64,000 nucleotides of DNA. It comes from an uncultured Dyadobacter sp. Lineage in GTDB: Bacteria > Bacteroidota > Bacteroidia > Cytophagales > Spirosomataceae. A program made the translations under genes and the position numbers. The stretch covers positions 496,001-560,000 of the forward strand of contig NZ_CAMLSE010000001.1 of assembly GCF_946482605.1 (NCBI RefSeq). Reading direction: 5' to 3'. A model generated the notes under the pieces. The model ran no database searches. It saw only the letters and a list, made by a program, of their open reading frames with translations, and had not been told where the DNA came from. This document shows, in pieces, positions 16,761-26,800 of this stretch (position 1 is the first letter of the stretch; every line of letters starts with the position of its first letter).

Positions 16761-18755
16761 TTATGCGGACGGAATGCTGAGCAATAGCGCTGTGCCTTTT
16801 GCCGACGAAGAAATTTCGATCGACCCGTTGATTTCCCTGGCCCGCTGCCGCATGGAAGCAAGCCCCAGGCCTTTCCCACGCTCACTGCTCAGCACGTCGA
16901 AACCCCGCCCGTTGTCGGCAATCTGCAATATGACCGCCCCTTCATCTTCATAGATAAACAATTTGAAACAGTGGCCCCTGGCGTGTTTAAGGATATTTGT
17001 AACTGCTTCCTGAATGATCCTGAGCATTTGGATGCGGGTTTGGACGGTTATTTTTTCCAGGCAGTGATCGTCGATCTCGATCTGTTTCTCGTAATGGTTA
17101 TCGGCCAGAGCCAAACCTACGATCTGCCTGACCCGTTCGGAGAATAGCGTTTTATCGTTATCGGAGCCCCGCAAATACCATTCATGGCTCTTGGAGCGGG
17201 TGGATGCGTAGGCGTCACGGGCCATTTCCGAAATCCTTACCAGTCTGTCTTTTGCCTTGTCATCGTTTTCCTCAATGGTCTGGGACTGCAGATAATTGAC
17301 CAGGTGCACCAGTTTGCCCGCGATATCGTCGTGCAGTTCCATACCGAACCTTTTCTGGATTTCATTCGCGTGCGATTCAAGCTGTGCGATCTGGATTTGA
17401 GTCGACTCGTTGAGCTTACTAAGCTGCCGGTCTGATTTTTCCTTATTGATTTTCAGCAACCACGAGAAAGCGGCAACTGCTGTAACGAGGATCGTTATGA
17501 TGCCAAAAATGAGATTGTTCCTGCGGGCAATTTTTGCTTGCTGGATTAGCAGCGCTTCACTTCTTTGCTCGGCAATAAGATGTGCATACATGTTATTATG
17601 AATGTCGGCTACCCGGATCGCGGTGATCGAGTCGTTGGTTGCGTAAGCTTTCAGGAGGCTTTCATAGGCGGGTTTGTAATGGGCTGTCGCCGCCTGCACT
17701 TTCGCGGTGTACCTCAGGATTTTTGTTCCATCCAGGCTTTTTGCCTGACTGGGCTTGCTGAGACTTTCCTGATACAGCCCAAGGAAATACCCGGCGCTAT
17801 CTGTTTGTTTGTGTTCAATGTAGTAGTCGATCAGCCTGCCGAGAACGGTCCCGTAGAATGGCAGCCTGAACAATGGAGCAATAGTCTTGTCATTGGAAGT
17901 AATAATACCGTATGCAGCATTCAGGTAATCGGCCTGCTTCAGATCTTTACCCAGTAACTTTACAGCTTCGGCCTGGATCAGGTAAAACGATAGCTGGCAT
18001 TGGGTCAACTTCCCTTTGTCGGCATTAGGCCGGTTTTTCAAGCGCAGCCAAAGGGCCTCGGCAATATTTCTGAATTCAAGCACCTTACTGGTGTCTTTGT
18101 TTTGCACATGAATGTTCACCGCCTGTTTTAAGATCGTGAAAGCATTGATGCAGGTGTTGATGCTGACATCCTTCCTGATCAGCGCAGCAGGTAGTGCTCT
18201 CAGAAACGGTGTAATGCTGTCGATGATAGCTATGCTCTTTTTCATATTGGCGTTACCCTTGTCGCCGTAGATACTCAGCAATTGCCTGGGTTGATTGAGC
18301 GAATTAAAGTATGGCGGTATCTTTTTGAGCTCTTCCTCCATTTTTTGAAGGTAGTATATCGCGTAACCGCCCTGATGCAGGGCTGAGACATGGTTTGCCA
18401 GAAACGCGTAATACCTGACCCTGAACTTTTGGTAGGCCGGGCTGCTCCACGCAATGGCCTTGTATCCGGAGAGTTTTTCTTTGAGCGCCGGGTTCTTGAA
18501 AGATAACTCCGTGAGCGCCTGCGCGTGTGCCAGGTATAACGTATCGTGCATCTTCCTGGTTTGGTGTTGGACCCGGATCGACTCCCAGGACGAATCCGGG
18601 GGCCATACTTCCTGTGCGAAGCATCCTGGCGAAGCGACATACAGGCAGGCTAAAAGCGCGATCAAGACGAATTTGACGGACCGGTGTGACAGCCTCTTCA
18701 CCTGCAATCTGCCTGATCCGCAGGCATTTTTACTTAAAACTCCTGACCTGTTCAC
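16761..18755 (-). CDS. HPK7-type sensor histidine kinase with TPR-like periplasmic region
   Basis: A 664-residue protein. A signal sequence or first helix (FVLIALLACLYVASPGCFAQ) is followed by about 370 residues of helical repeat character, a membrane helix near 415-435 (NLIFGIITILVTAVAAFSWL), a coiled coil, and a kinase core with the H-box FGMELHDDI (H475), N-box RIIQEAVTNILKHA, and G boxes DNGRGFD and GKGLGLASM. This is the NarX/DesK-like class that pairs with LuxR-type regulators. The cognate regulator at 18761-19405 lies directly upstream with a five-base gap. The pair probably controls surface or secretion genes; no target is proven. Confidence 0.93.
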   Translation of the reverse strand: MNRSGVLSKNACGSGRLQVKRLSHRSVKFVLIALLACLYVASPGCFAQEVWPPDSSWESIRVQHQTRKMHDTLYLAHAQALTELSFKNPALKEKLSGYKAIAWSSPAYQKFRVRYYAFLANHVSALHQGGYAIYYLQKMEEELKKIPPYFNSLNQPRQLLSIYGDKGNANMKKSIAIIDSITPFLRALPAALIRKDVSINTCINAFTILKQAVNIHVQNKDTSKVLEFRNIAEALWLRLKNRPNADKGKLTQCQLSFYLIQAEAVKLLGKDLKQADYLNAAYGIITSNDKTIAPLFRLPFYGTVLGRLIDYYIEHKQTDSAGYFLGLYQESLSKPSQAKSLDGTKILRYTAKVQAATAHYKPAYESLLKAYATNDSITAIRVADIHNNMYAHLIAEQRSEALLIQQAKIARRNNLIFGIITILVTAVAAFSWLLKINKEKSDRQLSKLNESTQIQIAQLESHANEIQKRFGMELHDDIAGKLVHLVNYLQSQTIEENDDKAKDRLVRISEMARDAYASTRSKSHEWYLRGSDNDKTLFSERVRQIVGLALADNHYEKQIEIDDHCLEKITVQTRIQMLRIIQEAVTNILKHARGHCFKLFIYEDEGAVILQIADNGRGFDVLSSERGKGLGLASMRQRAREINGSIEISSSAKGTALLLSIPSA

Positions 18756-18760
18756 AGTAA

Positions 18761-19405
18761 TTAGAACATATTGTTATTGAACACATATCTGACAAGCTCG
18801 CTCACCGAATGGAGGTCAAGCTTTCGCATAATATTGCGCTTGTGGGTCATCACGGTAATCGGGCTGACAAACAGTAAATCCGCAATTTCCTTGGTCCTTT
18901 TGCCATTGCCTATCAGTGCCAGGACTTCCCGTTCTTTGTTTGTCAGGACCGTATTTTCTGCCGAGAAAAGGTTATCCGCCAACTTGCCGGCCAGGTCAGC
19001 GCTCACAAATTTCTTCCCGGCAAGGGTATATTCCAACGCCAGCCTGATCTCACCCGGGCTGACTGCCTTGCTCAGATAACCGTTTGCTCCCGCCGCAAAA
19101 CATGCTTTGATGCCATTGGAATCCATCGAACTACTCACGACAAGGATCACCATCTTATCGTAGCATTTCCGGCAAGTAGCGATGAAGCCCAGGACGTTCT
19201 GCCCGGGCATGCTCAGGTCTGTGAGCAGAATGCCGTAGCTCGTTGTCTTTAATGCGGTTGCCGCCGCTTCCACAGATGCGAACACGTCTACGACGCAATC
19301 GGCGGGAAGCATCCGCCTCAGAAGCTCCCGGAAACCTTCTGCTACCAACACATGGTCATCGACCAACATGATTCGGGCAACCGAAATGTTACTGACGCTA
19401 TTCAT
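18761..19405 (-). CDS. LuxR/NarL-type response regulator
   Basis: The 214-residue protein has a complete receiver domain: acidic pair D16-D17 (IMLVDDHVLVAEGF), phospho-acceptor D63 in LLTDLSMPG, and a conserved Lys in GYLSKAVSPGE. The C-terminal LuxR helix-turn-helix lies at about 150-205 (LTNKEREVLALIGNGKRTKEIAD, shortened here to NKEREVLALIGNGKRTKE; then SPITVMTHKRNIMRKLDLHS). It is co-transcribed with the kinase gene that follows. The divergent gene at 19613 encodes a related protein with a damaged receiver, so the intergenic region may be bound by one or both. Confidence 0.95.
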   Translation of the reverse strand: MNSVSNISVARIMLVDDHVLVAEGFRELLRRMLPADCVVDVFASVEAAATALKTTSYGILLTDLSMPGQNVLGFIATCRKCYDKMVILVVSSSMDSNGIKACFAAGANGYLSKAVSPGEIRLALEYTLAGKKFVSADLAGKLADNLFSAENTVLTNKEREVLALIGNGKRTKEIADLLFVSPITVMTHKRNIMRKLDLHSVSELVRYVFNNNMF

Positions 19406-19454
19406 AAGAAGAAATAAAGTTGGGCAAAGATAAGTGAATTCTCTGGTTGCCGAT

Positions 19455-19472
19455 CTACTATAAATGTAGTAG
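19455..19472. promoter_or_regulatory. Palindrome in the divergent regulator promoter region
   Basis: CTACTA-TAAATG-TAGTAG forms an inverted repeat with six-base arms between two divergent regulator genes. Spacing of this size fits a dimeric NarL-type site. It is followed by ACAACTACCG, a partial third arm. The assignment rests on position and symmetry only. Confidence 0.35.
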
Positions 19473-19612
19473 ACAACTACCGCATTTGATTAGAAAAATG
19501 CTCATTATGAGTGATTTCCCGGTTGGTAAATAAGGTGGAATTTTGCAATAATAAAAACAGATGATGTCCCCGCATCGGAAAAATATTTTTATAACCCGCT
19601 CTACTCCCGGAA

Positions 19613-20305
19613 ATGAAATCTATTGCAATAGTTGACAAATATCCCATCATAAGGACCGGCTTGCGAGAGTTTGTCACCCAGCATTTTAGCGGTACAGTGA
19701 TAGTCGAAGCCGATAACTTATCGCAATACCTGATAAATAAAGCAGGTGCTATTCCGGACGTGATCATTGTGGGAAACACTGCGGAGTTGTTCAATTCTAT
19801 CTGCCAATCTATCGTCGATATCAAAAAAAGAAGCCATAATTCTCAGGTCATCATTTTTGACGAAGCCCCGGACTACGTCAAGATCGTCAGGAGTTTCAAA
19901 GCAGGCGCAAAGGGTTATCTGACCAAACTCTCCGACATGCAGGAGCTTTACAAATGTGTTTCCAAGGCCTGCGAAGGGCGGATCTACATCTGCCATGATG
20001 CATTGGGCCTGATCCTTCCAGACTACCATTCCACCGAAAAAGGTTCAGGGAAAGACCGGATGTGGCTTTCGCCCAGAGAGTACGATGTGGCCAATCTGCT
20101 GCTCTCGGGAGAGTCTGTTACGCTGATCGGCAAAAGAATGGAAATCAAAGTTGCAACGGTCCGGGCGATAAAGGGCAGGATCTTTAAAAAGCTGAACATT
20201 ACAAAAATAATAGACCTGAAAGATTCCCTTAAAACCCACCTCGACCGGCAGGACAGTATGCTGTCGGACAACTGGAAAACTTCCGGGCGCAAAGAATACA
20301 TGTAA
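19613..20305 (+). CDS. LuxR-type regulator with a receiver that lacks the phospho-acceptor Asp
   Basis: The 230-residue protein has the receiver fold (MKSIAIVDKYPIIRTGLREF; KAGAKGYLTKLSDMQEL) and a C-terminal LuxR-type helix-turn-helix near 150-205 (SPREYDVANLLLSGESVTLIG, quoted to 20: SPREYDVANLLLSGESVTLI; then KVATVRAIKGRIFKKLNI). Where the phosphorylated Asp should stand, PDVIIVG has Gly54, and the acidic pair is reduced to a single D8. It therefore probably works without phosphorylation. Its stop codon is only 20 bases before a 1111-residue T9SS cargo gene, so both are likely on one transcript and the regulator may control this operon. Confidence 0.85.
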   Translation: MKSIAIVDKYPIIRTGLREFVTQHFSGTVIVEADNLSQYLINKAGAIPDVIIVGNTAELFNSICQSIVDIKKRSHNSQVIIFDEAPDYVKIVRSFKAGAKGYLTKLSDMQELYKCVSKACEGRIYICHDALGLILPDYHSTEKGSGKDRMWLSPREYDVANLLLSGESVTLIGKRMEIKVATVRAIKGRIFKKLNITKIIDLKDSLKTHLDRQDSMLSDNWKTSGRKEYM

Positions 20306-20325
20306 GAATATAACCAATCTATGAA

Positions 20326-23300
20326 ATGATGAATACCACAAGATGTACCTTGCTTTGCCAGGGTATTTTAAGAATCACTTTGCCCCTGCTGATGGTAGGG
20401 TCGATAGCCGCCTCCACTTTGGCCCAGACAGGGTATATCTACGTACACTCCAAAACTTTATCAGAATCCGGAAGCCTTCCACTCACATTTTCGGTGAGCG
20501 GCGGCAGCACAGTCGTACCCGATTTTACATTAAACGACGATCCGGCGCAAACGGTCCTGTCAGATATAGGCTCATCGGAAAGCGGCCGTCTCTGGGCAGT
20601 CAGCTACGGACATGAACTGTATTACCGCGATGTGCTGACGCCCAACTGGGTAAACACCGGCATCACAGGCGTGCGACGCGTGGATGGCGGCCCGGGGAGT
20701 ATCTGCTTTTTCATCAATACCTCCGGGACTGTTTTCGCTTATACGGGTTCCGGATCAGCAACCCAGATATCGGCGGCGGGGCAATTTCCGTCCACATCTG
20801 CGGACATCGGTAGCGGCTGGACGACGACACCCTATGTGGTCAACAATGGCGTAGATGTGTTCAAATACAGCGGCGGGGGGAATGCTTGGAACACCTATGC
20901 GACTTTTACAGGCAGTGAGCTCTATAAAGTCGATGTCGACCCGGTGAACGGAAGCGTTTATGTAGCCAGCGATAATGGAAGCACGCAGTCGGTGGAGAAA
21001 ATTACGTCTGGGCTGGTCAGTTCAAGCCTGGGCAATGTGACATCTTCAAATTTTCCGTACCGGGACCTGGGCATTAACCAGGTCGGTGAAGTTTTTGTTA
21101 CCGCGTTCAACAACGTGAACCCAAACGGATGGTATGTCCATCAATACGATGGCGGTACAGGCTGGGTCCGGGAAAAAAGTTCTTACGACGGCGCTGGGCT
21201 CACGGGAGGCGTGGGCAATGCACTTTGGCTGACAATGAACAGCGGTGGATGGAACAACGGCAGCGGCTGGTCGCCCGCATCGGGACCTTATCCGTTTCAC
21301 AACATCTTTTCACGGGGCCTGGATGGCGGGGAAGTGACCTATATCGACGACGAAAGGGTGAGAACCTCACCGGGGGCTGGCAATTCACAATTGATTCCGG
21401 TAGTACCAGGCACTTATACGATCACAGAAACCGAGCCGGGTGGCTGGGATTTACAAAAAATTTCCATCTACGACCCAACTTCGAATTCCAGCTCAAACCA
21501 AATTGCCGGGACGGCCACCGTTGTCGTCGCGGCTGATGAAGTGGTCCACGTTGTTTTTCAGACAGGGCAGGTCAACGCGTTCAACATGACCACCGACTGC
21601 GGGAACGCCTACCTGGAAACTTTTGGGGCGGGAGCAGCAGGGAGCTATGGAAATCCGACCACCGGGCAAACAACCTATCATTACCTTAACGGCGATGCGC
21701 CGGGGGAAGACGGATATTATAAGCTGGTGAACCGGGCAAACCCTGATTTCAATACCTGGTCAGCTACGGCAGGTATCAAAGACCATACTGAGGGTGACGG
21801 GGATGAGGGTTACATGTATGCAGTGAATGCAGGTTACGACAAAGGCGAATTCTTTCGCCGCCACTTTACCGGGGTAATAGCAGGTGCCAATTACAGTTTT
21901 TCTGCCTGGATTATTGATTTGACCCCACCTGCCGCGATAAATCCAAATGTAACCTTTACTGTTTACGATCACGTCACGCAGAAAGTTCTCGGAACCTACA
22001 GTACAGGAGAGCTGACCAGCACAAGTGTTCCGGATATCTGGAAAAAATTCGGCTTCGACTTTACTGGTTCTTCGTCCGATATCGACCTGGTAATCAGCAA
22101 TAATGGCATTGGCGGCGGCGGCAACGACCTGGCCATCGATGACATTAGTTTTTCACTATCGCCACCGACACCAAGCGTGGTACTGCAAAACAGCGATTGC
22201 GCGGGAACGCAGGGTTCGATCACCGTTACCGCTCCGATCGGGGCGTACGAATACAGCATTAATGGGTCGAACTGGCAAGCATCGCCTGCTTTTACTAATG
22301 TGGTGCCGGGGACTTATACGGCTTCGGTGCGCTTTACCGGGACCACTAACTGTACCAACAGCTCCACCCAGGCAACGGTACTGGCCGCTATTTGTGGAAA
22401 CGTCTTCCACGATGCCAATGGCCTGACCGACAGCAATGTTAACGGTACGGGTATTGGACAGGCTTCGGCGACGCCGCTCTATGTGAGCCTGTACAACGGG
22501 GCGACGCTCGTAAGCACGGTGCCGGTCCATTCGGACGGAACGTATAGTTTCACCGAGGTGCCGCCGAATGCGACTTATACGGCGGTATTGGGTACTAATC
22601 CGGCGGCAAATGCAGTATCGGTGTTCGAGGGCAATGGAAGCAATGGCTGGGCTGCAATTGGCGAGGATTGCTGCGACAATACCGGCGGCGATGGCGCCAC
22701 CAACGGGACACTTACCATTGTTTTAAGTAATTTAAATGTAAACAATGCCAACTTCGGGATCCAGCAGTTGCCGGAAAGCGATCCGAAATCTACACAGATC
22801 TTTCAACCGTACGTCGGTCTGACGCTCACACTCGACGGAGGCTCGAACCCGCCGATACTTTCCGGTTCGGACCCGGAAGATATGCCGGCGGGAGGCGTGC
22901 TCACAACTAAGACTGTTACAATTACCGCAGTACCGACCAATTCAGAACTATATTATAACAATGTGCTGGTGGTTCCGGGCCTCACAATTCCGAATTTTGA
23001 TCCGACCAAATTGCAGGTCAAATTCACCACTGCCACGCTCGGTGCTACCACTACACAATTTGAGTATGCATATGTGGATCTCAGCCGTACTGCCGATCCG
23101 ACGCCGGCCGTCTATGAATTGAAATGGGAGAGCCCTATGCCGGTCACGCTGGTTAGCTTCGAAGTGGCTCGTGACGAGTCAGCGGTGCTGGTGAGCTGGG
23201 CAACGACGAGCGAGACAAACAGCTCGCATTTTGAGATAGAGCGGAGCACCGATGCGCGCAACTGGGAAGCGATTGGAAAAGTCGAAGCGGCGGAGTCCTC

Positions 23301-23661
23301 CAACAAGCGGATGTCCTACGAGTATACCGATCACCAGGCCCCATTCGGGACCCTCTACTATCGCTTGAAAATGGTTGACCTCGATGAAACCTATGCGTAT
23401 AGTAAAATCCGTTCACTTTCAATCGGCCACGCAAAGCTGGCAATTTATCCCAACCCGGTCGCAGACAAACTGCATATAGACGACGCGAATCTATCCCGGC
23501 TTAGCAAAGTGACCATTTACAGCAAAGGGGGTATTGTGGTATATTCCAAAGAAGGGCCGGTGTCTCAAATCGATTTGTCGGGCTTGCAGAAAGGACCTTA
23601 CATCGTTACCCTGGTTTATCAGGATGGCAGCAAGACATCCCGCATGATTATCAAAAACTAA
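20326..23661 (+). CDS. Large secreted T9SS cargo protein with SdrD-B-like domain
   Basis: The 1111-residue product starts MMNTTRCTLLCQG with a signal peptide ending near STLAQ. The N-terminal 330 residues have repeated aromatic/Gly strands resembling a beta-propeller. A lectin-like beta-sandwich follows near 430-640 (YKLVNRANPDFNTWSA; FFRRHFTGVIAGANYSFSAW), then a Cna/SdrD-B-type domain near 685-800 (GNVFHDANGLTDSNVNGTGI), then a fibronectin-like module (PVTLVSFEVARDESAVLVSW) and the T9SS type A sorting module starting LAIYPNPVADKLHID. It should be exported by T9SS and attached to the cell surface. It follows the degenerate regulator gene by 20 bases. Confidence 0.88.
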   Translation: MMNTTRCTLLCQGILRITLPLLMVGSIAASTLAQTGYIYVHSKTLSESGSLPLTFSVSGGSTVVPDFTLNDDPAQTVLSDIGSSESGRLWAVSYGHELYYRDVLTPNWVNTGITGVRRVDGGPGSICFFINTSGTVFAYTGSGSATQISAAGQFPSTSADIGSGWTTTPYVVNNGVDVFKYSGGGNAWNTYATFTGSELYKVDVDPVNGSVYVASDNGSTQSVEKITSGLVSSSLGNVTSSNFPYRDLGINQVGEVFVTAFNNVNPNGWYVHQYDGGTGWVREKSSYDGAGLTGGVGNALWLTMNSGGWNNGSGWSPASGPYPFHNIFSRGLDGGEVTYIDDERVRTSPGAGNSQLIPVVPGTYTITETEPGGWDLQKISIYDPTSNSSSNQIAGTATVVVAADEVVHVVFQTGQVNAFNMTTDCGNAYLETFGAGAAGSYGNPTTGQTTYHYLNGDAPGEDGYYKLVNRANPDFNTWSATAGIKDHTEGDGDEGYMYAVNAGYDKGEFFRRHFTGVIAGANYSFSAWIIDLTPPAAINPNVTFTVYDHVTQKVLGTYSTGELTSTSVPDIWKKFGFDFTGSSSDIDLVISNNGIGGGGNDLAIDDISFSLSPPTPSVVLQNSDCAGTQGSITVTAPIGAYEYSINGSNWQASPAFTNVVPGTYTASVRFTGTTNCTNSSTQATVLAAICGNVFHDANGLTDSNVNGTGIGQASATPLYVSLYNGATLVSTVPVHSDGTYSFTEVPPNATYTAVLGTNPAANAVSVFEGNGSNGWAAIGEDCCDNTGGDGATNGTLTIVLSNLNVNNANFGIQQLPESDPKSTQIFQPYVGLTLTLDGGSNPPILSGSDPEDMPAGGVLTTKTVTITAVPTNSELYYNNVLVVPGLTIPNFDPTKLQVKFTTATLGATTTQFEYAYVDLSRTADPTPAVYELKWESPMPVTLVSFEVARDESAVLVSWATTSETNSSHFEIERSTDARNWEAIGKVEAAESSNKRMSYEYTDHQAPFGTLYYRLKMVDLDETYAYSKIRSLSIGHAKLAIYPNPVADKLHIDDANLSRLSKVTIYSKGGIVVYSKEGPVSQIDLSGLQKGPYIVTLVYQDGSKTSRMIIKN

Positions 23662-23667
23662 TGGAGG

Positions 23668-23700
23668 GCAGCGTCCGGGTAATCGACCCGGCGCTGCTTC
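23668..23700 (+). terminator. Hairpin after the first T9SS cargo gene
   Basis: GCAGCGTCCGGGT (23668-23680) and ACCCGGCGCTGC (23686-23697) pair around AATCG with one bulged T, seven bases after the stop codon. A second near-palindrome, CAGGGCAT-CA-ATGCCCTG, lies at 23747-23764. The first is a probable terminator although the T tract is short. Confidence 0.55.
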
Positions 23701-23815
23701 CGCATACGCAGCAGGGAGCCCTGTATCATACAGTACACGCATGAAGCAGGGCATCAATGCCCTGTAACGACCATTACCAGTTTCTTTATTTTTGTAACCT
23801 TTACTTTACACTTCA

Positions 23816-26800
23816 ATGGCTCAATTTTCTCTATTTCCCATCGCCGCAGCGAAAGGGCCTGATCTTCTCCATCCGGATGCCGGAGGCCGGTATTCTGCCA
23901 ACTTCATCTGGTTTACAGCTTTCAGCCGGCTGGTCAATCAGGGTAAGTCCGCTCTGGCATTTTGCCTGGTTTTGCTCAGCTTCACTTCCTATGCCCAATG
24001 CCCTTCCGCTATCACGACAGGTGCGGCTGCAGTCACTGCCGCAACCTGCCCGTCATCGGGTCAAATTCTCGTCCATTCAAGTGCCGAATCAGAGCCGTCG
24101 GCAACCTATCAGATCATTTCCGGGCCATCCGGCGGCGGATATCAGACCACGGCCCAAAGCGCTAACAATTTTACGGCCCTGCCAGCGGGCAGTTATACGA
24201 TCAGGATCACTTGCGGCACCGTCACGGCGGACGTCACCGCAACGGTCGCAGACGAATATACGCCTCTTGGCCTGACGCCGGCCGTTACCAACGTCTGCGC
24301 GACAGGCGGCGCCGGGAGCAGTGGAGGCGCCGGAGGAGATCCCGGAGGCCGAACAGGCGCCGTCGCCAACGCGGGTGCTGTCATCACCGCAACTGCTACG
24401 GGCGGCAAAGCACCGCTCTTATACGCTTTCCTTTTATCCAGCGATGCGGCCGAGCCCGATGCCAACTTTACTTATAGCAGTTCCAATTCGTTCACGGCGC
24501 CGGCTTTTGGTGTGTACCAGGTACGTGTGAAAGATGCTTGCAATAATTTTGTGACCCAGTCCGTGGACGTGCAGCCGCTTTACCCGGCTGCGAAGCTGAA
24601 ATGGGGATATTACAATTTCCAGTGTGCGCAGACTGTGGTTGCTGGGAATCAGCTGGTAAGGGTGGCGGATGCTACCCAGATAGACCCGAACGGCTCCGGG
24701 TACCTCGTGGAGCTGTGGTACATGGCCGCCGGCGCACCTTGTGAAGTGCCTGCAACGGGTGCCGACCAGAGTATCACAGTGAATAGTGGGAGTAACCTGC
24801 AAACCATCAGTTTCCCTGCTTCCGTGGATGCAGTCTTGGTCAGGACCACCTCAATCTGCGGGGAGCAGAGTATTGAATGCGTCCCAATCACAAAACCTAA
24901 CCTGGTATCTTACGGCTTTGTCCATGTCGGATGTTCTGCAACAGACAATGTCAATCTTGCCCTGGATATTCAAAATGGCACCTGGCCTTACAATGTTACC
25001 GTTGAGGGATATGATGCCAGCAACAATGCGGTTCCCGGTACTAACATCTCATTCGTTTTCAGTACGTCCGGAAGTGTTGCATCGGTAGCAGCTGCACACC
25101 ACTATACCTACGTGGTAACGGATGCTTGCAGACGCACGATCACTAAGACAATCTACACGCCAACACCTGGCGTCGCACCTCAGGTCACCTGGTATACAAC
25201 GAACACCGACTGCGTAAATGCCGCCGGGATGGTGAGAGTCTTTGTGATGGTGAACGGTTATATCCCTAATCAGGATTACTCAGGCATCAAGTTAGTCAAT
25301 GCAGTGACCAATGCGTTTGTTGCGAATGCAGTCTGGTATAGCCCAAGTAATGGGGGGATAACTTTTGACAATATCCCGGCAGGCAACTATAAGGTTGTCT
25401 TTACGCCGCTTAATACTTCCTGCCCGCCGAGCGAAGCACTGTTTACAGTCCCGTCAAGTCCCGAGGGGTTGGTATTTGCCCTCGACGGAAGCACCACCCA
25501 GCTTTGCGGTGGCGCCGGAACGATCACAGCCGATTTGGATTACAATGGGAAGCGGCAAGTGAGTTTTCAGCTGCTCCAAGGTTCGACAGTCATTGCTTCC
25601 AACGCATCAGGAATCTTTACCAACCTTGCGGCCGGAACCTATACTTTGAAAGCCATCGCGGACATGGCGTCTTGTGGCGAGCCTGATATGGAAGCAACCA
25701 AAAGCCTGGTCATCCAGCCAGACGGTTCGGTTCCCGTGGTGGTCAAAAAGCTCGGTATCAATTGTACGACCAGCTCGGCCACAGGCATTGCCGTTTTCGA
25801 ATTCTCAGGTTTCGGTCCGTTTTTGCTGGAAATGAAGAAAGTGACCGAAACGACTTACACGGTGATCGGCAGCGCTGTGCCTAACAATTATACCGCCGAA
25901 GGACTGTCGGCAGATACGGATTACGACGTCCGGATCACCGACCAATGCGGTAAGACCTCGGTAACCCAGGTTTCTATCAAGCCATTGGTAGCGGTTTATG
26001 TAACGAGTTCCGCCCAACCATGCCTTGGCCAGCCTTATACTTTAAGCGTGGAAGAAATTACCAATGCGGCCTACTCCTGGACATTCAACGGTGGCCCGGT
26101 AATCGCCACCTCGAAGGACATCATTTTCGGCTCCTATACCGCAGCCAATAATGGTGCCTACCAATGTACGATTACGCTGGGAGATTGCATTACCAAGATC
26201 GTGACCGTCAATTTGAACAGTATCAATTGCAGCCAGCCGCTGGCCAAATCCGGGTTGGGTGATTACGGGTGGAAGGATACCAACCAGAACGGCATCCAGG
26301 ATGGAGTAGAAACCGGAGTGAGCGGAATCACTGTAACCCTGTTCGCGGCTGACGGCACCACCGTGCTGGCTACCACTACTACCGACGCCACCGGTTACTA
26401 TGGTTTTCCTAACCTGACGGCGGGGTCTTATGTGGTTGGTTTCAGTGGTATTCCGTCGGCTTATGTATTTTCTCCTGTCAACGGCACCTTAAATGATCCG
26501 GCTAACAGCGACGCGGACGCGAGCGGTAAAACCGCGGTGATCAGCCTGGCTGACAATGAGTTCAATATGCATATCGATGCCGGTATTTTTTACTCGCTGC
26601 CGGTGACCCTGATCAGCTTTGAGGCAAAAGGGGCAGACCACAGTGCATTGCTCAACTGGTCCACAGCCACCGAAACCAATAGCGACCGCTTCGAGATTGA
26701 GCGGAGCACCAATGGAAAGGCCTGGACCAAGATCGGTACTGTGCGCTCACATGGAGAGAGCAGTTCTGTAAAGAAATATGTCTTCACCGATCCATCCCCG

